Source: Candidatus Omnitrophota bacterium
GTDB lineage: Bacteria > Omnitrophota > Gorgyraeia > Zapsychrales > Fredricksoniimonadaceae
NCBI GenBank assembly: GCA_903908245.1
Contig: CAIVRE010000019.1
Span: forward strand, 1 to 35,902
DNA length: 35,902 bases
Reading direction: 5' to 3'
Shown here: one piece after another, positions 1 through 10,013 of the stretch
How positions within the stretch are numbered: position 1 is the first letter of the stretch
Layout of the letters: every line of letters starts with the position of its first letter
Made by a program: the position numbers and the translations under genes
Notes under the pieces: model-generated
What the model was told of the DNA's origin: nothing
Databases searched by the model: none
Seen by the model: only the letters and a program-made list of their open reading frames with translations

Positions 1-3000
1 ATATTAATTGGCAGGATCTTCAGTCCATGACCAATACAGGAGTGAACTGGACAGATATCCAGTCGCTTTCGACGACCGGCATTAATTGGCAGGATATTGA
101 TACGCTGACGAAAACCGGCATTAATTGGCAGGATATTCAGTCCATGAGTAATATGGGCGTGAATTGGATAGATATCCAGTCGCTTTCGACGACCGGTATT
201 AATTGGCAGGATATTGATACGCTGACGAAAACCGGCATTAATTGGCAGGATATTGAAATATTATCCACCAAGGGGATCAATTGGATGGATCTTCAAACGC
301 TGACAAATGTCGGCGTAAACTGGATGGATGTTGAACGGCTGACGACCAATGCCATCAATTGGGATGATATTACGGTCATGGGGACCAGCGGTGTTAACTG
401 GATGGATCTTAATTATATGAGCGGGATCGGGGTTAACTGGTCGGATCTTAATGCCATGACCTCGCTAGGCGTTAATTGGAACGATTTCTCGGTTATGACG
501 AATGCCGGCACCAATTGGACGGATCTCTCTGTGCTCGCCAGTAATGCGATCAACTGGACTGATTTTGAAATAATGTCTGTGAATGGTATTAACTGGACCG
601 ATATTGCATCGATGCATAATGCCGGGGTGAATTGGTCTGATCTTGCCACATTGGCGACAACAGGCGTCAATTGGTCCGATCTTGAAACAATGACGGTTGC
701 CGGATTGAACTGGACAGATATTAATACCATGGCAAATTCTGCGATCAATTGGTCGGATATGGCGGTTTTAAGTGGTTCAACCATTAACTGGTCAGATATT
801 GCGACATTCTCTAATGTAGGCATGAATTGGCTTGATGTTCAAACATTAAGTAACCAGGGTATTAACTGGTTGGATATTGAAATATTGAGTACTGTAGGCG
901 TCAACTGGATGGATATGCAAGCATTAACAAATACTGCTATAAATTGGACAAATATTCAGGAGTTAAGTGTAACAGGAGTAAATTGGTTAGACCTTTCAGC
1001 AATGACTTCCGCCGGGGTTAACTGGTTGGATATGGACGCGCTTAGCAAAACCGGGATCAACTGGACAGACGTTGATGTGATCGCCAAACAGGGTATCAAC
1101 TGGATGGATTATGAAGTCCTTTCCAAGCAGGGATTAAATTGGTCGGATATAGAAGTGCTCAGCACTAAAGGCATCAACTGGAGCGATATTGAAACATTGA
1201 CCAAACAGTCCGTAAACTGGGCTGATATTGAAGTGCTGACAACACGTGGTGTCAACTGGCAGGATATTGAACGCTTGAGTGTTACGGGTGTCAATTGGGA
1301 TGATATTCAGCAATTAAGTATTAACGGATTGAATTGGTCGGATGTCGGAGTGTTGTCTGCAGCAGGTATCAATTGGCTTGATATGGGTGCGTTAAGCCAG
1401 TCGGGAGTGAACTGGACAGATATTAATAATTTAACTACAACCGGTATTAATTGGACCGATATTGATCAGATCTCAAAAACAGGGATTAACTGGACTGATA
1501 TTGGCAGGTTGACACAAAGTGGAGTGAACTGGACAGATATTGAACGCCTGACAACCAACGGGATCAATTGGGACGATATTACTGTCATGAGTTCTATTGG
1601 GGTGAATTGGTCGGACCTTAATTATATGAGTTCCGTCGGTGTTAACTGGTCCGACCTTAATGTCATGAACGCCCTTGGTATTAACTGGAATGATCTTTCT
1701 GTCATGACCAATGTTGGAACGAATTGGTCGGATTTTAGCATGATGACCAACCAGGCTGTTAATTGGGCAGATCTTAGTGTTATGACCGGTCAGGCGATCA
1801 ATTGGACGGATATCCAATCGTTTACGAATCAGGGTATTAACTGGTCTGATATTGAGAAAATTTCCAAGAGCGGAGTAAACTGGACGGATATCGAGGCGCT
1901 CAGTGTAACGGGTATTAATTGGAGTGACCTTGATGTTATCAGTAAGACAGGAATGAATTGGTGGGATCTGAGTATTATGGGTAATTCCAATATTAATTGG
2001 ACAGATCTTGCCGTATTAAGTGCCAACCAGATCAATTGGACAGATATTCAAACATTAACAGATACCGGGATTAACTGGACCGATCTTAACACATTGACTT
2101 TATCCGGTGTTAATTGGACAGATATTGAAAGATTAACAGCATCAGGGGTCAATTGGACGGATATTGAAACTATTAGTAACGCGGGAGTTAATTGGTTCGA
2201 CCTTAACATTATGAGTTCTACAGGAACGAATTGGGCTGATATTGCGGCGTTGAGCAATAACGGGATCAATTGGCAGGATATTGAATTATTTACCAAAACA
2301 GGGGTTAACTGGATCGATATTCAAACATTATCCAATTCCGGAATTAATTGGACAGATATCAATTCCGCGAGTTTAACAGGGATCAATTGGCAGGACATTA
2401 AAGAATTAACAAATACTGGTGTTAATTGGGCGGATATTGGAGCTATGAGCGCTCAGGGGCTTAATTGGTCTGATATTGAAAAATTATCAGTCAGTGGAGT
2501 GAATTGGACAGAAATTGAAAGCATTTCAAAACAAGGAATGAACTGGGATGATATTCAATTATTAACACAATCCAGTATCAATTGGACAGACCTGCAATCA
2601 ATGTCTTTAACAGGAATGAACTGGTCTGACATTGAGCTTTTGACCAAAACAGGGCTTAACTGGACGGATATTGATGTATTGGCTAAAACAGGGATCAATT
2701 GGACAGATATACAATCTTTAAGTAATGCAGGAGTGAACTGGACGGATATTACAGCCCTTAGTGATAGTGGTCTCAATTGGACTGAGATCTCCGATATGAG
2801 CGAAGTGGGTATCAATTGGTCAGATATTGGCATGCTCAGCAACAGCAGGATCAATTGGACGGATATTCAAACTTTGAGTAATACCGGGGTGAATTGGACC
2901 GATATAGACATGATGAGTCAAAGTGGTGTGAACTGGGCAGACCTGAATTATATGAGCAATGTCGGGGTGAACTGGTCTGACCTTAATATATTAAATGGCC

Positions 3001-6000
3001 TTGGAGTTAACTGGAATGACTTGTCAGCGATGACAAATTCTGGTGTTAACTGGAATGATATGGGGATGTTAACAGAAGCTGGTGTTAACTGGAATGATAT
3101 TGAGAAACTCAGTGATTCCGCAGTGAACTGGGCAGATTTCAATGCATTCACAACTTCAGGAGTGAATTGGGATAATTTCAGTTTGATGACAACATCCGGT
3201 GTTAACTGGACCGATATGACGGCTTTGAGCACTTCTTTGATCAACTGGCAGGATATGGAACAGGTCACTAAAACCGGGATCAACTGGATGGATATAGGGT
3301 CTCTGTCCACGAGTTCGATCAATTGGGCCGATATTGATGTCTTAACTCACCAGGGTGTTAATTGGCAGGAGATCGAACAGATCAGTAAAACAGGGATCAA
3401 CTGGTCAGATATTCAGATCCTGAGTGATTCCGGTGTGAACTGGTCGGATATGTCTGCGATGAGCAATATCGGTGTTAATTGGGTGGATATGCAAGTATTA
3501 ACGGACACAGGAGTTAATTGGTCGGCATTTAATGATATTAGCACGACAGGTATCAACTGGGCGGATATAGCAACACTGAGCCGTGCCAATATTAACTGGA
3601 CGGATATTCAAACGATCGCCGATCAAGGGATCAACTGGACCGATCTGGAAGTTGCTTCTGACTCCGGGATCAATTGGTTTGATATATCCGTTGAAAGTCT
3701 GGCCGGAGTTAACTGGTCTGATATCGCTTCTCTTAGTACAACAGCGATCAACTGGTCTGATCTGTCCGCGTTCTCTACTTCAGGTGTTAACTGGATGGAT
3801 ATTCAGTCGTTAACGCTTAATGGGATCAACTGGAATAATATTGAAACTTTAAGTGACACGGGCATTAATTGGTCTGATATTTCTGTAATGAGTGATACTG
3901 GCGTTAATTGGGCCAATATTGGATCATTGACAGATGCCGGGATCAATTGGATGGATATTAATGCGCTTTCCTCTGCTGCGATCAATTGGGCAGATATTAA
4001 TGCCTTAACTCAAAGTGCGCTTAATTGGACAGATCTTAGCACATTCTCTAATAGTGCGATCAACTGGACAGACATACAGATCATGTCGGCTCAAGGGATC
4101 AATTGGGCTGATATGGAAGCGTTGCATAGTGCTGGTGTGAACTGGAATGATTTTGAACGGATGACGAATTTGGGCGTTAATTGGGGCGATCTGGCCGTGT
4201 TGACGGATAGCGGACTTAACTGGACGGATATTCAAAAGATGTCCGGTGAAGCGATCAATTGGGATGATCTGGTGGTTATGTCCACCAAGGCCGTAAATTG
4301 GTCTGACCTGGGTATTCTTACCAATAGCGCGATTAATTGGATGGATATTGAAAAACTTTCTGATCAAGGGGTGAATTGGACTGATATTCAATCCTTATCG
4401 GTGACCGGGATCAATTGGATCGACCTGCAGCAGATGGGCGATAGCGGGATCAATTGGCAGGATATTGCGACCTTGAGTCAGGCACAGATCAATTGGTCGG
4501 ATATAAACACATTAAATTCTTCCGCTATTAATTGGACTGATATTTCTACAATGGCTGCTTCAGGTGTCAATTGGACTGATATGAATGTTATGACTGATGC
4601 TGCTGTGAATTGGGCTGATATTCAGACCATGACAAATTCCGGGATCAATTGGGAAGGCATTGTGGATATGAGTACAGCGGGTGTTAATTGGGGTGGGTTA
4701 AGCAATATGGCTTCTGCTCCGATCAATTGGGACGGGTTATCTTTATTGACCAATAGTGGCATCGATTGGGCGGCTCTTAATGCTATTACAACAAATAATG
4801 TTAACTGGGATAACCTTGGCCAATTGACCAGTGCCAATGTGAACTGGGATGGTTTAACGGTTATGTCTGAGGCTGGAGCCAATTGGGATGATCTGAGCAC
4901 TTTAACAAATTCAGGCATTAATTGGATCGACATGAATGTTATGTCCAATAATGCAGTTAACTGGATAGATATCGCGCAGATGTCTCTTGCCGGAACAAAT
5001 TGGAATGATATCAGTATGATGGCGGACATGGGGATCAACTGGGCCGCTTTTGATTCAATGACTGGAAGCGGGGTTAATTGGGCTGATCTTAATGTGTTAA
5101 CCACCACAGCGATCAACTGGGCTGATTTTGCGGCCATGACCGCTGCAAGTGTGAATTGGACCGACATGAATACTTTGTCTTCTGCCGGTATTAACTGGAG
5201 CGACATTGACCAGTTGGCTAAAGCAGGAATTAATTGGTCCGATCTGGATGTTCTCTCGGAATCCAGGATCAATTGGTCTGATATTGAAACAATGACAAAA
5301 ACAACTATTAATTGGAATGATCTTTCAGCCATGACTCAGGCTGCGATCAATTGGGATGATTTTGGCAGTCTGTCCTTGTCAACGATCAACTGGTTGGATA
5401 TGTCCGTCATGACAACGACAAGTATTAATTGGTCTGACATGTCTGCTTTAACGCAAACCGGGATAAATTGGACTGATATTGACACGATGTCTTTGTCTAC
5501 GGTCAATTGGTCGGATATAGCAGCGCTCACAGCAACGGGTGTGAATTGGGGAGATGTTGCAGTCCTGGCGCAAAGTGGTGTTAATTGGTCTGATATTGAT
5601 GCCATGTCCAAGGCCGGTGTGAATTGGATCGATCTTGCAACAATGACAACCAATGCTATTAACTGGAATGATCTGACATTGTTGACATCTTCCGGTATTA
5701 ACTGGTCGAATTTTGGCGAATTAGCCGGTTCCGGTATCAATTGGTCTGATATTAATATAATGAGTACGACCGGCATTAATTGGACAGATATTGATCAATT
5801 GACCCGTAGTGGTGTGAATTGGTCGGATATGAGTATTATGACCGATTCCAGTGTGAATTGGTCTGACCTCAGCGCGATGGCAACTGCTAACGTTAATTGG
5901 ACCGATCTCGGTACCTTGACGGATGCGGGGGTGAATTGGACCGATCTTCAAACCATGACCGCTGCAAGAGTGAATTGGGAAGAATTAAGTGTTATGACCG

Positions 6001-8681
6001 CTTCTAATGTGAATTGGACGGATCTTGATTCATTGACGAATGCCGGGGTGAACTGGACCGACCTGCAACGGATGACCGGTTCGAGTATTAATTGGGAAAG
6101 CCTTAGCGCAATGACTGCGGCGAATGTTAATTGGACAGATATGCAGTCATTGTCGTTAGCCGGTCTTAATTGGCAAGACCTGAGTGCCATGACGACCTCT
6201 TCTATTAATTGGGATAATTTTGATGTAATGTCCGCTGCGGGTGTTAACTGGGATGATATCGGGACCTTGACCGATTCAGGTATTAATTGGAGCGATTTCG
6301 GAAGTCTTTCGCAGTCCAGCATTAATTGGACGGATATTCAAACAATGACATCATCGTCCATGAATTGGGAAGATCTTGCTCAATTGACAGATTCGGGTAT
6401 TAATTGGAGCGATTTCGGAAGGCTCTCGCAGTCCAGTATTAATTGGACTGATCTTCAAACAATGACATTATCCCTGGTGAATTGGCAGGATCTTGGCCAA
6501 TTGACCAATACCGGTGTTAATTGGTCGGATATGACGGCGATGTCGTCATCACAGATCAACTGGGCAGATTTTGGAACACTGAGTAATACAGGAATAAACT
6601 GGCAGGATATTAATACGCTATCTTTTAGTGCGATCAACTGGAGCAATATTGCCGAGATGTCCAGTGCTGGTGTAAATTGGGATAGTCTTGGATCTATGAC
6701 CAATTCAGGGGTTAACTGGACCGATCTGCAGTCATTGACGGATAGTTCTGTTAACTGGACTGATTTAAGTGCAATGACTCAAAGCACGATCAACTGGGAC
6801 AGTTTTGGATTTATGTCCAATTCAGGGATCAATTGGACCGATCTGCAGGCATTGACTGACAGCAATGTTAATTGGAGCGATCTTGGCGCCTTAACACAAA
6901 GCACGGTTAATTGGGAGAGTCTCAGATTGATGACGGAAGCTGGTGTTAATTGGAGCGACCTTGCAACGCTTACAGCCACCGGGGTTAATTGGGATGAATT
7001 GCAAAAAATGACCCAGAGCGGGATTAACTGGATGGATATGTCCGCGTTGACAAATAACGGGGTGAATTGGACCGATCTAACGGTAATGTCGGAAACAGGG
7101 GTTAATTGGGAAGAGCTTGCAACGATCGCGGATACCGGGATCAACTGGTCGGATATGCAAGCCATGACAACGCAAGGTATTAATTGGGCAAGTCTTGGCA
7201 ATCTGACGGATGCCCAGGTGAATTGGGACGGATTAGCCGAGCTTGCGAGTTCAGATATTAATTGGGAAAGTTTAAGTAGTATGGCTGGCACGGGTGTGAA
7301 CTGGAGCGGTATTGCGGAAATGTCCTCAACCAATATTAATTGGGAAGATTTGAGAACACTTTCAACATCAAATATTAACTGGTCGGATATTTCCCAAATG
7401 TCGCGTGACGGGATCAATTGGGAAAGTGTCGGTGTTATGGCGGAGACTGGGATCAATTGGAATGATATTGCGCAGTTAAGTACGGAACTTATTAACTGGA
7501 CAGATATTATGTCCATGACCGCAAGTGGTGTGAACTGGGCTAATATTGGCGAACTTTCTTTGACCGGGATCAATTGGAACGAGATCGATAATTTGTCCCG
7601 TAATGGGGTCAATTGGGACGGTCTTGCGGCTTTTGCGAATACCAATGTTAATTGGTCAAGTTTGGCTGAAATGACGAGCTCCGATGTCAATTGGGCTGAT
7701 CTGAGTACGATCCTTGACGCCAAGATCAACTGGGATGATTGGGCTGTTATGTCTACGGCGAACGTCAACTGGAATGATACGGCATCAATGACCACCGCTG
7801 CGGTTAACTGGCAAGATGTCGGCAGCCTTGGCGCCGCAACAGTTGACTGGGTGGATATGGCGACAATGACGCGTTCCGGGATCAATTGGGGTGAAATGGC
7901 GGCAATGTCCCAGGCAGAAGTGAACTGGGATGATATTAAGTCCATGTCGACTTCCAATATTAATTGGGCTCAAATGTCGAATTTCTCCCAGAATGCTTCG
8001 ACCATGGTAAGCAACATGCAGCATATTTACGATGTGATCGGGAATATTACCGATACTGCCGGCACTAACAGCCTGATCGGAAAGATCTCCAAGATCTCGG
8101 ATGCGATCGGCACGAAAGATTTCAAGTCGATCATAGAATTGTTAGGCAAGAGCTCGGATACCTCAACCTCACAAACGATCTTTGGTGATATTAAAAATAT
8201 CCAGACATTGATCGGTACCGGAGGAGCAACCTCTGTGTTTACTCAAATGGCCACGATCCAGGATTTTGCCGAGAAAGGCAAAAATTCCGCCGGTGCGGCT
8301 CTTGGACTTGCGATGTCCATTGATGATGACCTGGGTGTTTATGGCAATTCTCCGAATATTTATGAAAAATTGAATGAGTTCTCAAAGTATATCCAGGATC
8401 TGAAGAAGAGTGCGGAAAGCCTCGGTGGAAAAGGTGAAGCGGCCGGCGGACTTGCCCAGGATGCGATCGGCATGCTCAAGAAGATACTGGAACAGCAGGC
8501 CAAGCTCGCGGGCCTTGAGAATACCGGATTGATGGTCGATAATCTTACCAAACAGCAGGCGCAGGACATGGAACGCGTCAATGCCAAGCTTGAAGAGATC
8601 GACGCCAAGCTGCGCGCTCTGCAGGAAGCCATGAAGGTCGATGATATTGTCGTCAAGACCTGGTTTGAAAGCGGGGAGTAA
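1..8681 (+). CDS. Giant 13-residue-repeat protein (3' part of gene, start upstream of window)
   Basis: The reading frame is open from the first complete codon (position 3) to TAA at 8679-8681, and the repeat is already running at base 3. The ATG at 27 is therefore only an internal Met, and the gene is larger than the roughly 2,890 codons seen. About 2,650 residues are tandem 13-residue units of the form N-W-x-D-(I/L/M)-x-x-(L/M)-(S/T)-x-x-(G/A/S)-(I/V). The last ~230 residues differ: Ile/Ser/Gly-rich helical segments, then Lys/Glu/Leu/Gln-rich sequence typical of a coiled coil, ending in an acidic tail. Hydrophobic residues at unit positions 2, 5, 8 and 13 suit a short amphipathic helix plus a turn, hence a solenoid. 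I saw no Cys in the repeats and only one Pro. Function is unknown. An extracytoplasmic fibre or a tape-measure-like protein are both possible. The next gene starts 6 bp downstream. Confidence 0.9.
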   Translation, partial: INWQDLQSMTNTGVNWTDIQSLSTTGINWQDIDTLTKTGINWQDIQSMSNMGVNWIDIQSLSTTGINWQDIDTLTKTGINWQDIEILSTKGINWMDLQTLTNVGVNWMDVERLTTNAINWDDITVMGTSGVNWMDLNYMSGIGVNWSDLNAMTSLGVNWNDFSVMTNAGTNWTDLSVLASNAINWTDFEIMSVNGINWTDIASMHNAGVNWSDLATLATTGVNWSDLETMTVAGLNWTDINTMANSAINWSDMAVLSGSTINWSDIATFSNVGMNWLDVQTLSNQGINWLDIEILSTVGVNWMDMQALTNTAINWTNIQELSVTGVNWLDLSAMTSAGVNWLDMDALSKTGINWTDVDVIAKQGINWMDYEVLSKQGLNWSDIEVLSTKGINWSDIETLTKQSVNWADIEVLTTRGVNWQDIERLSVTGVNWDDIQQLSINGLNWSDVGVLSAAGINWLDMGALSQSGVNWTDINNLTTTGINWTDIDQISKTGINWTDIGRLTQSGVNWTDIERLTTNGINWDDITVMSSIGVNWSDLNYMSSVGVNWSDLNVMNALGINWNDLSVMTNVGTNWSDFSMMTNQAVNWADLSVMTGQAINWTDIQSFTNQGINWSDIEKISKSGVNWTDIEALSVTGINWSDLDVISKTGMNWWDLSIMGNSNINWTDLAVLSANQINWTDIQTLTDTGINWTDLNTLTLSGVNWTDIERLTASGVNWTDIETISNAGVNWFDLNIMSSTGTNWADIAALSNNGINWQDIELFTKTGVNWIDIQTLSNSGINWTDINSASLTGINWQDIKELTNTGVNWADIGAMSAQGLNWSDIEKLSVSGVNWTEIESISKQGMNWDDIQLLTQSSINWTDLQSMSLTGMNWSDIELLTKTGLNWTDIDVLAKTGINWTDIQSLSNAGVNWTDITALSDSGLNWTEISDMSEVGINWSDIGMLSNSRINWTDIQTLSNTGVNWTDIDMMSQSGVNWADLNYMSNVGVNWSDLNILNGLGVNWNDLSAMTNSGVNWNDMGMLTEAGVNWNDIEKLSDSAVNWADFNAFTTSGVNWDNFSLMTTSGVNWTDMTALSTSLINWQDMEQVTKTGINWMDIGSLSTSSINWADIDVLTHQGVNWQEIEQISKTGINWSDIQILSDSGVNWSDMSAMSNIGVNWVDMQVLTDTGVNWSAFNDISTTGINWADIATLSRANINWTDIQTIADQGINWTDLEVASDSGINWFDISVESLAGVNWSDIASLSTTAINWSDLSAFSTSGVNWMDIQSLTLNGINWNNIETLSDTGINWSDISVMSDTGVNWANIGSLTDAGINWMDINALSSAAINWADINALTQSALNWTDLSTFSNSAINWTDIQIMSAQGINWADMEALHSAGVNWNDFERMTNLGVNWGDLAVLTDSGLNWTDIQKMSGEAINWDDLVVMSTKAVNWSDLGILTNSAINWMDIEKLSDQGVNWTDIQSLSVTGINWIDLQQMGDSGINWQDIATLSQAQINWSDINTLNSSAINWTDISTMAASGVNWTDMNVMTDAAVNWADIQTMTNSGINWEGIVDMSTAGVNWGGLSNMASAPINWDGLSLLTNSGIDWAALNAITTNNVNWDNLGQLTSANVNWDGLTVMSEAGANWDDLSTLTNSGINWIDMNVMSNNAVNWIDIAQMSLAGTNWNDISMMADMGINWAAFDSMTGSGVNWADLNVLTTTAINWADFAAMTAASVNWTDMNTLSSAGINWSDIDQLAKAGINWSDLDVLSESRINWSDIETMTKTTINWNDLSAMTQAAINWDDFGSLSLSTINWLDMSVMTTTSINWSDMSALTQTGINWTDIDTMSLSTVNWSDIAALTATGVNWGDVAVLAQSGVNWSDIDAMSKAGVNWIDLATMTTNAINWNDLTLLTSSGINWSNFGELAGSGINWSDINIMSTTGINWTDIDQLTRSGVNWSDMSIMTDSSVNWSDLSAMATANVNWTDLGTLTDAGVNWTDLQTMTAARVNWEELSVMTASNVNWTDLDSLTNAGVNWTDLQRMTGSSINWESLSAMTAANVNWTDMQSLSLAGLNWQDLSAMTTSSINWDNFDVMSAAGVNWDDIGTLTDSGINWSDFGSLSQSSINWTDIQTMTSSSMNWEDLAQLTDSGINWSDFGRLSQSSINWTDLQTMTLSLVNWQDLGQLTNTGVNWSDMTAMSSSQINWADFGTLSNTGINWQDINTLSFSAINWSNIAEMSSAGVNWDSLGSMTNSGVNWTDLQSLTDSSVNWTDLSAMTQSTINWDSFGFMSNSGINWTDLQALTDSNVNWSDLGALTQSTVNWESLRLMTEAGVNWSDLATLTATGVNWDELQKMTQSGINWMDMSALTNNGVNWTDLTVMSETGVNWEELATIADTGINWSDMQAMTTQGINWASLGNLTDAQVNWDGLAELASSDINWESLSSMAGTGVNWSGIAEMSSTNINWEDLRTLSTSNINWSDISQMSRDGINWESVGVMAETGINWNDIAQLSTELINWTDIMSMTASGVNWANIGELSLTGINWNEIDNLSRNGVNWDGLAAFANTNVNWSSLAEMTSSDVNWADLSTILDAKINWDDWAVMSTANVNWNDTASMTTAAVNWQDVGSLGAATVDWVDMATMTRSGINWGEMAAMSQAEVNWDDIKSMSTSNINWAQMSNFSQNASTMVSNMQHIYDVIGNITDTAGTNSLIGKISKISDAIGTKDFKSIIELLGKSSDTSTSQTIFGDIKNIQTLIGTGGATSVFTQMATIQDFAEKGKNSAGAALGLAMSIDDDLGVYGNSPNIYEKLNEFSKYIQDLKKSAESLGGKGEAAGGLAQDAIGMLKKILEQQAKLAGLENTGLMVDNLTKQQAQDMERVNAKLEEIDAKLRALQEAMKVDDIVVKTWFESGE
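3..254 (+). repeat. Recent 117-bp (three-unit) tandem duplication at the start of the array
   Basis: The block at 3-119 is repeated nearly identically at 120-236, and a third copy begins at 237. The two full copies share the run from gatatccagtcg (54 and 171) to the next attaattggcagg with almost no differences. This is much closer than typical neighbouring units, so it reflects a recent expansion of three units at once. Confidence 0.85.
3..8000 (+). repeat. Tandem array of 205 protein-coding 39-bp units
   Basis: The Asn codon of the Asn-Trp pair falls at 6 + 39k. I checked positions 6, 411, 1620, 1956, 2946, 3906, 4764, 5856, 6831, 7845 and 7962, and all fit exactly. From 6 to 7962 is 204 x 39, giving 205 Asn-Trp positions with no net insertion or deletion. 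Trp appears invariant. Asn is replaced by Asp at 4764 and 7845. Codons vary freely (aattgg/aactgg and others), so most units are old copies held by selection rather than recent clones. Confidence 0.95.
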
Positions 8682-8687
8682 TTCGCA

Positions 8688-10013
8688 ATGATATCCTGCC
8701 GTAAGCGCCAAGCTTTCGCTGTTACCGGGGCAGTCGTTGCAGGTTTGTTTTGTCTGTGCATTTCTTTTGCTTCGGCGGATGTGATCATCAATGTCCTGGC
8801 GGTGAACGGGACTGATGTCTCTCAGGATAAAGATATTCAATTTAGCATACCCGGTGAGATCAAACCGGCGGATATCCTTGATGCCGCCGGGCTTGAGGTC
8901 GATTACAATATCAAGGATTCTGGTTATTTCCTTCATGGCAAGTGTTTGCTTGCGCCGAAAGAATCGCGTACGTTCAAGGTGAGGATCCGTGATGTATGGC
9001 GCGTTTCCGATGAACAGACCGCCAGTATCCGTCAGGAGATTGATCAGGGGTTCAAGGAAATGGGCGCGGAGAAGAGCGTGGCGAACGGGCAGCTTTTGAA
9101 AGAGCAGCTGCTGGCCAAGCTGGAGTATGTTTTAGACCAGGAAGCGCAGGCAACAGGCACGATCGATCAGCGCATTGATACTTATCGCAGTCATCTTCAA
9201 ACCCTGGAAGATATCCGTACCAAAGCGAAACTGATCGATTTTTGGCGGTCAGACGCGCGGGACCAGGAAAGCAAGAAGATCGTTCAATATGTCCTGGAAG
9301 TCACGAATCCTACGGACAAGATGAGAAAGGTCAAACAGCAGCATTTCCTTCCGCCGGAAGTCCGTCCGGAATATGTGGTGGACCGCCAGGGGTATGAGAT
9401 CCGTTTCGATGAAAAGAAGAATACCTCTTTTCTTTTTAAAGAAGAAGACCTCGCGGCCAATGAGAAGAAAAGCATCAAGATCGGGATCCGGGATGTCTGG
9501 TTCATTCAGCAGAAGGACCTTGATTTTATTCATGAGCGTTCGACCGGGATGTATGAATCCCTTCAGTCCTCCGAGTTCGCCGCTACGGCCAAGAGCCTTT
9601 ATGACGAGATCATTAATAACCTGGATTTGATCGCATCCCTGCAGGCGATGCCGCAGCCGGATATCAACCAGCATATTGGCGCGTTTAGGATCAACCAGAA
9701 ACGGCTGGAACAGGCCAAGAACGATTTTGATGCCCTGGAAAAGTTGATTGCACGGCACCGGGCGGAACTGGAGAAAAGCAAGCTCAAGAATGTCATGCAG
9801 AAGATACAGTCCCTGAAGTCGCTGGCGCGCGTTTCACAGGCCATCTTTGACAAGAAGCCGACGGTCAATGCCGCCTGGAAGATCATTGGCAGTGTCATGA
9901 TCTTTCTGGCGATATTCACCATGATCTATTTCATTACTTGGAGCATCAGGACTTCCAAAGAGAAGAAACAGGAAGAAATGACAATTCCTAAAGAGGAAAA
10001 GAAAGAAGCATGA
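8688..10013 (+). CDS. Exported membrane-anchored protein with internal duplication, partner candidate of the giant protein
   Basis: The 441-residue product has an N-terminal signal peptide (hydrophobic ~10-28, ending near FASA), a long extracytoplasmic part, one membrane helix at about 395-418, and a short Lys/Glu-rich tail predicted to be cytoplasmic. Two segments look duplicated. Residues ~46-120 and ~222-290 both run from a Pro-rich start through a Gly-(Leu/Tyr)-Glu stretch to an IRDVW motif (100-104 and 267-271), followed by an amphipathic helix. Long Lys/Glu/Gln/Leu helices (~115-170 and ~300-375) suggest coiled coils. GGGGAG lies nine bases before the ATG. The gene begins 6 bp after the giant gene and its TGA overlaps the alpha-subunit ATG. 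I recognise no family. The topology would allow a link between a periplasmic or surface protein and a cytoplasmic motor; this is inference. Confidence 0.85.
   Translation: MISCRKRQAFAVTGAVVAGLFCLCISFASADVIINVLAVNGTDVSQDKDIQFSIPGEIKPADILDAAGLEVDYNIKDSGYFLHGKCLLAPKESRTFKVRIRDVWRVSDEQTASIRQEIDQGFKEMGAEKSVANGQLLKEQLLAKLEYVLDQEAQATGTIDQRIDTYRSHLQTLEDIRTKAKLIDFWRSDARDQESKKIVQYVLEVTNPTDKMRKVKQQHFLPPEVRPEYVVDRQGYEIRFDEKKNTSFLFKEEDLAANEKKSIKIGIRDVWFIQQKDLDFIHERSTGMYESLQSSEFAATAKSLYDEIINNLDLIASLQAMPQPDINQHIGAFRINQKRLEQAKNDFDALEKLIARHRAELEKSKLKNVMQKIQSLKSLARVSQAIFDKKPTVNAAWKIIGSVMIFLAIFTMIYFITWSIRTSKEKKQEEMTIPKEEKKEA

Noticed and set aside
3583-3813. Plus-strand alternative frame of 76 codons inside the repeat
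   Set aside because: It is a frame-shifted copy of the repeat pattern without its own start signals.
3-8000. CRISPR array or non-coding satellite
   Set aside because: The period is constant with no spacer/repeat alternation, the frame is open throughout, and variation is concentrated at synonymous sites and variable residues, which shows a coding repeat.
413-8024. Many minus-strand open frames of 60-392 codons under the giant gene
   Set aside because: They repeat with the same 39-bp period as the plus-strand units, have no ribosome sites and exist only because the repeat contains no stop on the other strand.
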